Below are positions 1 to 6,354 of a DNA stretch of 13,694 nucleotides, piece by piece (position 1 is the stretch's first letter; every line of letters begins with the position of its first letter). Position numbers and translations under genes: made by a program. The notes under the pieces are model-generated. The model made no database searches. It had not been told where the DNA came from and saw nothing but the letters and a program-made list of their open reading frames with translations. Source of the stretch: Lachnospiraceae bacterium UBA7143 (GTDB lineage Bacteria; Bacillota; Clostridia; Lachnospirales; Lachnospiraceae); NCBI GenBank assembly GCA_002491905.1, contig DKWV01000049.1, positions 1-13,694 on the forward strand, in the 5' to 3' direction.

Positions 1-1472
1 CAAAACCTTACCTATCGCTATTAATAAAAAAATTCCCTTTTGATCACAAGTATATTATACTTGCAAACCGTATGAATGTAACCGGTAATCAAAGTGTTTT
101 TTGGACAACGCCACAAAACTCAGAGGCAATTTTAAAGATATTGCAAAATTCAGTAAAATTTCCTGAAAGTGCATGGTTAGGCCTAATTCATTTGCCATAT
201 GACCAACTTATACAACAGGATGCCAAAGAAAGGGAATTGCTATTCAACAATGCTTTAAAGTGTGGCAATTATATAACACTTTACAAATCGTTACAGGAGG
301 AGTTAACTTATTGCCCAATCAAGGAAATGACATTTCTTTATGAATTAGGTACTTTATGTTTTTATAACAGCATTCAAGAAATCGCATTTGAAAAATATAA
401 TAAGTTAATTGCCAGTAAAACCTCTGATGAAGTAAAATATGCAACAATGCTTCGTATAATAGAAGCTACTCACGGTGATGTAAATAATTTGACTAAACAG
501 AATATTAGTGAATATATAAATTTGTTAACATCTTTAAATAACAGATACGCTTTATATGCGGAATATTGGATGCTTCATATTGAGTCAGAGCGTGGAAAGT
601 TTTATGTGGAGAAATACATGGAGCTGTTAAAAAAATTGACAAATATGGAAGCGGTCAACCAAGGAATGGATATTCATATTGAATTAATAAGGCGTTGCTA
701 TACAGATATTATTCGCAGCTCCCATATTTTGAAACGTCAGCCGCCGAAAAAGTTGGTATCGGATTTCTTGGATTTTATGAGCAAAAATTATGATAAGACC
801 ATGTGCCAATATTATAAGGCTTTGTATGTAGATGCAAATACTTTACACTATATAACTTTATTGGATAACATACTAAATAGAGAAAATTGTCATGTTACCT
901 ATCAAAAAGCTTGTGATTATTATGACACTGCCTTAATAAATGGAATGGAAAAACAAAAATCAGTAAGTGCCTGCGAATTAAAGAGTATAGATTTAAAACT
1001 TTTTAATCCGGAAAATATTACGCAGTTTGAGGATTATCATGAAAAAATAATGCATTTCCTTTCGAACGCGGAAATAAATAAGGTCAGTGTACATGTTGCT
1101 TATTGTAAGACATTGCTTGCTAAATTGTATATGATAAAGAACCTGCAGAATACCGAATACTTTTCTGCACCTGATAAAAATGCAAATGACTCAAGTATTA
1201 TGACTTATATACGTGAAGCAAAAGAAATTTACAGAGAATATCAAAACGAGTATGGAGTTGTAAGAATTGAATTTATAGAAAACCTGTACCATTTTGTAAC
1301 TTTATCTAACGAAGAAGATATTGCTAATTCTATTCAAAAGATGTCTGATATTCTTGACATGCATCAAGAATATCAGCGTGAAATTGATATATTAAATTTT
1401 CTAAAGAAAGGCGCGGAATCACGTATGACTGTAATTTCTATAATTAAGGCATACCCCATTATTATGCAGTAA
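1..1472 (+). CDS. C-terminal part of a helical protein of unknown function (5' partial)
   Basis: The first ATG in this frame is at 72, but the frame is open to the first base of the window, and no ribosome binding site precedes 72. The protein therefore probably starts upstream, and only its last ~489 codons are seen. The visible part is rich in Leu, Ile, Tyr, Glu and Lys, with amphipathic helix pairs throughout (for example YAEYWMLHIE and AYCKTLLAKLYMIK). This is typical of TPR-like or other alpha-helical repeat scaffolds. I see no Walker motif, membrane segment or catalytic signature. One inferred possibility is the C-terminal sensor part of a STAND-type or other large ATPase whose nucleotide-binding domain lies outside the window. 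The gene is strongly AT-rich, like its convergent neighbour, and its stop overlaps that neighbour's 3' end by 11 bp. The function is unknown. Confidence 0.7.
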   Translation, partial: KPYLSLLIKKFPFDHKYIILANRMNVTGNQSVFWTTPQNSEAILKILQNSVKFPESAWLGLIHLPYDQLIQQDAKERELLFNNALKCGNYITLYKSLQEELTYCPIKEMTFLYELGTLCFYNSIQEIAFEKYNKLIASKTSDEVKYATMLRIIEATHGDVNNLTKQNISEYINLLTSLNNRYALYAEYWMLHIESERGKFYVEKYMELLKKLTNMEAVNQGMDIHIELIRRCYTDIIRSSHILKRQPPKKLVSDFLDFMSKNYDKTMCQYYKALYVDANTLHYITLLDNILNRENCHVTYQKACDYYDTALINGMEKQKSVSACELKSIDLKLFNPENITQFEDYHEKIMHFLSNAEINKVSVHVAYCKTLLAKLYMIKNLQNTEYFSAPDKNANDSSIMTYIREAKEIYREYQNEYGVVRIEFIENLYHFVTLSNEEDIANSIQKMSDILDMHQEYQREIDILNFLKKGAESRMTVISIIKAYPIIMQ

Positions 1473-3102
1473 TTTTTACTCGTTTAATGAACCTGTGACA
1501 GGTTTTAATAAGTTGAGGAGTGATGTCATTGTAATAGGCATCACTCATAATTTTAGCCAAGTCTATAATATGATTATCTTTTAGCCCGCACAGGACTGCC
1601 GCATTTAGACCAATTCGTAAACCATATCCCAGTTCGTAAGGAAGCAGCCGATAGTTCGTAAGAAGCCCTAATGATTCCAATTTTAAATAATATTGATAAC
1701 TTTCAAATTTATTTCGGCATAAAATCCATATATGTTGTGTTGGAACGAGTTCTGAAGAACGTTTCACAACAGGCACTCCATAATCTATTAAGCTGTTTTC
1801 AAGTAAGTTTACGCAAGATCTGCATGTATTGCAATATATATTGAAACTATCCTTATTTACAAGAGGGAGCAAGGAGTCAGCAATTGCTTTGGGATGTGTG
1901 TTGCTTATATAGGTCTTTGCATGTGTTAGGTATTGCGCCCATACTTTATCGTTGGCCTTAACAGCCAGTAATCCCTTTTGTGGTCCTGGATAATTTTTAT
2001 GCAAGGTAGTTATAATCATGTCAAACCCCATGTCAAATGGATTCTTAAAATGATTACATAAAATTGAACTGATATATTGTGACGCATCAAAAATTTTATA
2101 ACAATGAGTAGCATTGTTCAGCCACGAAAAATCTTCATAATAAAGTCCTTCACTTCTATCTACAAAAACATAGTCTATTTTTTCCTTATCTATTAATTGT
2201 AATGTTTTTTCTGGGTTGACACATAAATTTTTATTATCAGGGATCATTTGATATGTAATTGCACCAATACTTTTTAATATTTCTTCAGTAGCAAAGTGTC
2301 CACCACATATTTCTGGTAAAATCATGACTTTATCACTATGCTTTAGAACACAAAGGAAAAAAATAAGATGTGCATTCAATCCGGATAATGATTTTAAGTC
2401 AACATCCTGTGCACCCAATTCCTTTTTCCATTCATTTTTTATATATTGAAAGAAATCTATAAATTCATTTCTTCCTGCAAAGATTACTTTATCATTTACA
2501 TCCTTAAACCTTTCACTAACATAAAGCCCGCTGAAAAAGTTAGTCTTCTCTGTATCATACACAAAAGGAACATTTTCTGTTGGATTTAATATTAACGATG
2601 TATCAAATTTATTTTTTAAATAATCTAATTTAAATTTATATGCGGATGACATAGTTATTTCAAATTGGAAAAAAATATCCGCTGTGCTATTATTATAACG
2701 TACTGTTTTATAAAAACCGCTTTTTAGAAATAAGTGTTGGGCTATATACCCGTTTGACATCGTTGCAGCTTTCAGTATTTTGTAGTTATTAACTATTGCA
2801 AAATTAATAGCTAAATTTAAAAGATTCGTTCCATATCCACAGCCTTGATACTTTTTTAAGACAAAAAAGCGTCTTATTTCATAACAATTTTGCAGTCTGC
2901 GTAATGCTATAGTGCCGCAAATATCTTTCTTAGAATTAATTAAGCACCAGAAATTTCCATTTAAAATATAGTTATCAATAATATTAAGAATATCTGCATC
3001 TTTACTATTGGGTTCAAAGGTTCTTGAATTTTCTTTGAATACTTTTTGAAAAAAAGCATATATTTTTCTACTCATATCCTGTGTGTATTGAACGATCTCC
3101 AT
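1462..3102 (-). CDS. GNAT acetyltransferase fused to SHMT-like PLP enzyme
   Basis: This 546-residue protein has two enzyme domains. Residues 1-150 look like a GNAT N-acyltransferase, with strand IRRFFV followed by the acetyl-CoA pyrophosphate-binding loop YQGCGYG (85-91) and the late LFLKSGF motif. Residues ~155-530 match fold-type I PLP enzymes of the serine hydroxymethyltransferase class. LNPTEN (172-177) resembles LIASEN, SGLNAH (240-245) the cofactor phosphate loop SGSQAN, and GGHF (267-270) the His that stacks on PLP. FDAS (338-341) carries the Asp that pairs with the pyridine nitrogen, TTLHK puts the Schiff-base Lys at 369, and YGLRIG puts the substrate-carboxylate Arg at 496. Folate-site residues are not evident, so an aldolase or transaldolase activity on an amino acid is more likely than housekeeping GlyA; this is inference. 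GGGAGG precedes the ATG by about 6 bases. The gene is AT-rich and convergent with the preceding gene, and its substrate is unknown. Confidence 0.8.
   Translation of the reverse strand: MEIVQYTQDMSRKIYAFFQKVFKENSRTFEPNSKDADILNIIDNYILNGNFWCLINSKKDICGTIALRRLQNCYEIRRFFVLKKYQGCGYGTNLLNLAINFAIVNNYKILKAATMSNGYIAQHLFLKSGFYKTVRYNNSTADIFFQFEITMSSAYKFKLDYLKNKFDTSLILNPTENVPFVYDTEKTNFFSGLYVSERFKDVNDKVIFAGRNEFIDFFQYIKNEWKKELGAQDVDLKSLSGLNAHLIFFLCVLKHSDKVMILPEICGGHFATEEILKSIGAITYQMIPDNKNLCVNPEKTLQLIDKEKIDYVFVDRSEGLYYEDFSWLNNATHCYKIFDASQYISSILCNHFKNPFDMGFDMIITTLHKNYPGPQKGLLAVKANDKVWAQYLTHAKTYISNTHPKAIADSLLPLVNKDSFNIYCNTCRSCVNLLENSLIDYGVPVVKRSSELVPTQHIWILCRNKFESYQYYLKLESLGLLTNYRLLPYELGYGLRIGLNAAVLCGLKDNHIIDLAKIMSDAYYNDITPQLIKTCHRFIKRVKITA
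1490..1510 (+). terminator. weak hairpin, possible terminator of the first gene
   Basis: AACCTG, a 3-base loop and CAGGTT form a perfect 6-bp stem (1490-1504), followed by TTAATA. It starts 17 bases after the stop of the plus-strand gene and lies inside the 3' end of the convergent GNAT-PLP gene. The stem is short and the T tract is broken, so it may be only a chance feature of coding sequence. Confidence 0.25.
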
Positions 3103-3182
3103 TCTATGCCTCCCGAATTATAACGTGTTAGAGAAATGATAATGCTCTGTTCAAAATGAACTGGTCCTAAAAATGCCCTTTA

Positions 3183-3211
3183 ATTATAAATTTGCAATAT
3201 TCAACAGATAA
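3183..3211 (-). promoter_or_regulatory. possible promoter of the GNAT-PLP gene
   Basis: On the minus strand, TTATCT (3211-3206), a 17-base spacer and a perfect TATAAT (3188-3183) would start transcription about 75 bases before the ATG. The -35 box is poor. A second TATAAT at 3122-3117 is too close to the ribosome binding site to serve well. This is a visual match only. Confidence 0.3.
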
Positions 3212-3305
3212 CTCCTGATTATCCATCAAAAGTCGATTTGAAAATAAATAAGCCTGCCGTGTACAACCGAAACATGTTCAGAAATGAATTCCCGGTAATC
3301 TCAAA

Positions 3306-3335
3306 TTCCCCCAAAAAAATTTCCCCCAAAAAATT
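3306..3335. repeat. tandem 15-bp C-tract/A-tract repeat upstream of the operon
   Basis: Two adjacent 15-base units, TTCCCCCAAAAAAAT (3306-3320) and TTCCCCCAAAAAATT (3321-3335), differ only in the length of the A run. A further C5 tract follows at 3342-3346, directly before the promoter-like region of the surface-protein operon. Homopolymer tracts in this position can change length by slippage, but these are short. Confidence 0.6.
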
Positions 3336-3346
3336 GCAAAACCCCC

Positions 3347-3382
3347 TTGAGTTGTTCATGGGTGGTTATGATAAGTTATTAT
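3347..3382 (+). promoter_or_regulatory. possible promoter of the surface-protein operon
   Basis: A TTGAGT box at 3347-3352 is followed by AT-rich candidates for a -10 element (TATGAT at 3367, TATTAT at 3377). None has ideal 17-bp spacing, so the exact promoter is uncertain. The position, 45-80 bases before the first start codon and just after the homopolymer tracts, fits the operon start. Confidence 0.25.
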
Positions 3383-3424
3383 AAAAGGCAAATTACATAC
3401 TGCAACAGGAAAGGAGACGTGATT

Positions 3425-4264
3425 ATGAAGAGAAAGCAGTTATGGAGAGTATTGGGAACAGGATGTCTTGCGGTATCCCTGCTGGCATCCCCGATGACAG
3501 GCTTAAGTGCGCTGGCAGCGGAGGGGACTCCCGGCGACACACCAGACACACCAACAGAAGGAGACGGGACAGACATCACCCCAGAAAGCGGTTCTGCAAT
3601 GGGACTGAATCCGCTGCAGAAGGCGAAGCCGGCTGTCGGAACCGAAGGTGAAACAGGCTATCAGCCGCCGGTGGAGGCATATACCGACACGAAGATCCCC
3701 GTTTATGGCTTTACCGAGGATTCCACCGTCTACTCCGTGGATGTGGAGTGGGGCGCGATGACCTTCCAGTATGAGAACAGCACATGGGATCCGGAACACC
3801 ACGTGTCGAAGCCCGGCGCAGGCTGGCAGGTGTACGACAGTGTGGCGGATGAGGCTCTGGAGGAGACGGAGCACACCATCAACGAGATCAAGGTCACGAA
3901 CCACTCCAACGCAGGCGTATGGGCTACGCTCAACTATAAAGGAGAGGGAGCCTACACAGGCATAAAAGGGGCGTTTACCTATACGGCAGATAAGCATGAG
4001 AACGTAGCAACCGCACTGACTGCGGCTACGGCGGACGGAAGTGTTCCGGCATACCTGACGCTTACAACGGCGAATAACAATAAGGGAGAGAACGGCGCCG
4101 GCAAAGAAACCGTGGGCAAGGCATATTTCATGCCGACGAATCCGGATACGAATAAGGGTGAGACGGCGCCGAGCGACATAGAAAAGTGGACACAGATCGG
4201 CACCATCACCGTCGGCATCAAGACGGAGGAGCCGAAAGCGGCAACGCCACCCGTAGGGCCGTGA
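3425..4264 (+). CDS. secreted protein with shared C-terminal domain (first of three)
   Basis: The start is placed at ATG 3425 because AAAGGAGA ends 7 bases before it and the protein then opens with a clean signal peptide: basic MKRKQ, a hydrophobic core, and likely cleavage in ALAAEG near residue 31. Upstream extension in this frame adds only unlikely sequence. The 279-residue product has a Gly/Thr/Pro/Asp-rich linker (33-80), then a domain (~85-268) also found at the C-termini of the next two proteins. Shared motifs in order are VYSVDVEWGAMTF (102-114), GAGWQVYD (131-138), KVTNHSNAGV (156-165), KGENGAGKETVG (220-231) and KWTQIGTITVGIK (254-266). It has no LPXTG, SLH or choline-binding anchor and no transmembrane tail. 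It is the shortest of the three and has no adhesin-like repeats, so it may be the basal or minimal member. The domain family is not recognised, and a beta-sandwich fold is inferred from the alternating pattern. Confidence 0.85.
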   Translation: MKRKQLWRVLGTGCLAVSLLASPMTGLSALAAEGTPGDTPDTPTEGDGTDITPESGSAMGLNPLQKAKPAVGTEGETGYQPPVEAYTDTKIPVYGFTEDSTVYSVDVEWGAMTFQYENSTWDPEHHVSKPGAGWQVYDSVADEALEETEHTINEIKVTNHSNAGVWATLNYKGEGAYTGIKGAFTYTADKHENVATALTAATADGSVPAYLTLTTANNNKGENGAGKETVGKAYFMPTNPDTNKGETAPSDIEKWTQIGTITVGIKTEEPKAATPPVGP

Positions 4265-4287
4265 ACGCCGTAAGTGACGTAGTCCTG

Positions 4288-4315
4288 CAGGCGAAAGGCG
4301 GTCTGCGGCCGCCTG
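4288..4315 (+). other. GC-rich hairpin between first and second operon genes
   Basis: AGGCGG (4296-4301) pairs with CCGCCT (4309-4314), or alternatively CAGGCG (4288-4293) pairs with CGCCTG (4310-4315). No T tract follows, so it is not a standard terminator. It could be an mRNA stability or processing element that sets different levels of the first and second proteins. Confidence 0.35.
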
Positions 4316-4371
4316 AAAAACGAGAGTCAAAAAGACATCTGAAAGAATAAAAGAAGGGAGGGATTATATAA

Positions 4372-6201
4372 ATGAAGGAAACCGTAAAGGAAGGACGGCT
4401 TTATGCTCTTTTTGGCAAAGCGCTTCTGCTGTCTGCCGCAGCCTTTGTGATGTTGTGTAGCAATCCCCGGATTGCGCACGCCGCCTACGTCAATTTTCCT
4501 ATGGGCAGTGAAGCGGACGGCTATTATATAGATGCGGACGGCAATATGACGATTTATACGGAGGAGGGTCTGGACAGCTGGTTGAATGACATAGAAGGCG
4601 CTCCCCCGACTTATAAGCAGAAGGTGAAAACATTAACGGTGAACGAGGGCGTGACGGTGATTAAAAACTTTAGCGACAGCATGTATGACATACCGTTTTC
4701 TGATTATTGTGACAATCTTACGACCGTACGTTTACCGGCAAGCCTGACTGAGATCGGAGATAAGGTATTTAATGGCTGCGACAAACTGACAACCGTGACC
4801 ATCGCGGAACCGTCCAGTTTGACGATGATCGGTGCATCAGCATTTGAGATGGACACGTTTCTGACAACCATTAATATACCGGGCAGCGTGACAACGATCG
4901 GTTCAGGTGCATTTAAGGACTGCAGGGCATTGGAATTGGATGCCGCCACGCTGCCGTCCGGACTGACCGCGATCAATGACAGCATATTTGCGAACTGTTT
5001 GAAAATGACAGGCAGTCTGACCATACCGGATGGCGTGACAAGCATCGGAGACCACGCATTTGACAACTGTAGAGCGCTGGAGTCGGTGACGATACCGGCC
5101 AGCGTGGCAAGCATCGGAAGTAATGCATTTTACGGTTGTGTGCTGACATCAGTGACGATACCGGATGGCGTGACGAGCATCGGGGCATCTGCGTTTTATT
5201 ACTGCTACAAGCTGAAAAGCGTCACGATACCGGCCAGCGTGACAAGCATCGGAGCGAGCGCATTTGAACGCTGCGATATACTGGATTCGGTGACGATGCT
5301 TGGGGAAACGCCTCCCACGCTTGGAGACGGAAGCGGAAGCGACGATGTGTTCAAAGATAGCGGTATTAGTACTATTGATAAGCAGATCTATGTTCCGAAA
5401 TCCAGTATTGATACGTACAAGAATAGCTGGACGCAGTGGAAGGATTACATCAATGAAGAAGGTTCGGATACGCCCGATCCCGGCACCGACCCCGATCCCG
5501 GCACTGACCCCGGAACAGATCCGTCCGGAATTAAAGGCGGTAAGGTCGAGGATCTCGACCCGACGCGGGACAAAGAGATTCCCGCGGTAGGAAATGAGGG
5601 CGATGGGGACTATATTCCCGCCAAACCTGCCTATGCCGATACGGCGATCGACGTGCAGGCGCATACCGTAAGCAGCGTGGTCTATTCTGTGGACGTGGAG
5701 TGGGGCGCGATGACCTTCCGCTATGAGAACAGCCTATGGGACGCGACGGCACATCAGGCCCAGACGGGCGCAGGCTGGCAGGTGTACGACAGCGCGAATG
5801 ATAAAGCGCTGGATACTAAGGAAGATGCGATCAACCGGATTCAGGTGACGAACCATTCCAATGCCGAAGTCAAAGCGGCGTTAACCTATGCCGGCGCGGC
5901 GGGGTATGAGGATACCGCAGGGAACTTTGCGAAAGCGGCGGGCGATACGGATACGAGCTATGACGGCACCGCGCTGACCCTTGCATCCGCGGATAATGGA
6001 AAAGGCGAAAAAGGCGCGGGCAAAGAGACCGTTGGATGCGTGTACTTCATGCCAAGCGGCATTAATGAAGCGCACAAAACAGGTGGCATTACGAAGTGGA
6101 AGCAGCTTGGAACGATCACGGTAGGCATAAAGACTGTGGAAGAGACTGTGGAATCGAAGAAATCGACGGAACCGACGGAATCGACGGAACCGACGGAGTA
6201 A
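4372..6201 (+). CDS. secreted BspA-type leucine-rich-repeat protein with shared C-terminal domain
   Basis: GGGAGG lies 10 bases before ATG 4372. The 609-residue product starts with a signal peptide with probable cleavage after AHA at residue 37. Residues ~85-310 are BspA/TpLRR-type leucine-rich repeats of about 23 residues, with the consensus LxSVTIPxxVTSIGxxAFxxC. A capping segment ends in IYVPKSSIDTYKNSW (339-353). An Asp/Pro/Gly/Thr linker with DPGTDP units (369-384) leads to the same domain as in the preceding protein (~420-590: VYSVDVEWGAMTF at 437, QVTNHSNAEV at 491, KWKQLGTITVGIK at 575). The tail is a repeated STEPTE-like sequence. BspA-type repeats in known proteins bind host or microbial surface ligands, so an adhesin role is likely but inferred. 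There is no LPXTG or other known wall anchor. It is separated by 107 bp from the preceding gene on the same strand. Confidence 0.88.
   Translation: MKETVKEGRLYALFGKALLLSAAAFVMLCSNPRIAHAAYVNFPMGSEADGYYIDADGNMTIYTEEGLDSWLNDIEGAPPTYKQKVKTLTVNEGVTVIKNFSDSMYDIPFSDYCDNLTTVRLPASLTEIGDKVFNGCDKLTTVTIAEPSSLTMIGASAFEMDTFLTTINIPGSVTTIGSGAFKDCRALELDAATLPSGLTAINDSIFANCLKMTGSLTIPDGVTSIGDHAFDNCRALESVTIPASVASIGSNAFYGCVLTSVTIPDGVTSIGASAFYYCYKLKSVTIPASVTSIGASAFERCDILDSVTMLGETPPTLGDGSGSDDVFKDSGISTIDKQIYVPKSSIDTYKNSWTQWKDYINEEGSDTPDPGTDPDPGTDPGTDPSGIKGGKVEDLDPTRDKEIPAVGNEGDGDYIPAKPAYADTAIDVQAHTVSSVVYSVDVEWGAMTFRYENSLWDATAHQAQTGAGWQVYDSANDKALDTKEDAINRIQVTNHSNAEVKAALTYAGAAGYEDTAGNFAKAAGDTDTSYDGTALTLASADNGKGEKGAGKETVGCVYFMPSGINEAHKTGGITKWKQLGTITVGIKTVEETVESKKSTEPTESTEPTE
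4708..5301 (+). repeat. DNA encoding BspA leucine-rich repeats
   Basis: Units of about 69 bp encode the 23-residue repeats. Neighbouring units share stretches such as ataccggatggcgtgac (from 5025 and from 5159) and ataccggccagcgtg (from 5092 and from 5227). Such near-identical pieces allow gain or loss of repeat units by recombination. Confidence 0.75.
5472..5522 (+). repeat. DPGTDP linker repeat
   Basis: Short imperfect repeats of cccgatcccggcaccgac encode a Pro/Asp/Gly/Thr-rich spacer between the leucine-rich repeats and the shared C-terminal domain. Spacers of this kind are common stalks in cell-surface proteins. Confidence 0.6.
6163..6198 (+). repeat. two 18-bp direct repeats at the 3' end of the LRR gene
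   Basis: The unit tcgacggaaccgacggaa occurs twice in tandem (6163-6180, 6181-6198, the last base differing), encoding STEPTE twice at the extreme C-terminus. Only this member of the three has such a tail. Confidence 0.75.
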
Positions 6202-6206
6202 AAAAA

Positions 6207-6246
6207 AGATTTTCCGGGCGTCTGCGAATGGCGCCCTGGAAAATCT
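6207..6246. terminator. strong hairpin between second and third operon genes
   Basis: AGATTTTCCGGGCG (6207-6220) pairs with CGCCCTGGAAAATCT (6232-6246) with one bulged base, giving a 14-bp stem. On the plus strand the following Ts are interrupted (aagtttcgtttt), so termination could be partial. On the minus strand the stem is followed by seven Ts (6207-6201), a textbook intrinsic terminator, although no minus-strand gene is seen there. It may act as an attenuator that splits expression of the operon. Confidence 0.6.
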
Positions 6247-6354
6247 AAGTTTCGTTTTGGCGGAAATTTCCGCTCTGATAGATATAAGATGATATGTAAC
6301 TGTTCAGAAGGTGACGCTTACAAGGAATCAATAACAGGCAGAAAGGGGGAGGAG

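Larger units (their letters stand above)
3103..3424. other. gene-free AT-rich spacer between divergent genes
   Basis: This spacer separates the divergent GNAT-PLP gene and surface-protein operon. It marks the change from strongly AT-rich sequence to the GC-richer operon. It holds candidate promoters in both directions and a run of C and A homopolymer tracts at 3306-3346. I see no convincing small gene or structured RNA in it. Confidence 0.6.

Noticed and set aside
3503..4330. Long minus-strand open frame opposite the first surface-protein gene
   Set aside because: It is Arg- and Cys-rich low-quality sequence opposite a clear secreted protein, a typical shadow of a GC-richer gene.
6289..6354. 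Earlier in-frame ATG for the B-repeat protein
   Set aside because: It has no ribosome binding site and would place 22 extra polar residues before an already long N-region; ATG 6355 has GGGGGAGGAG next to it.
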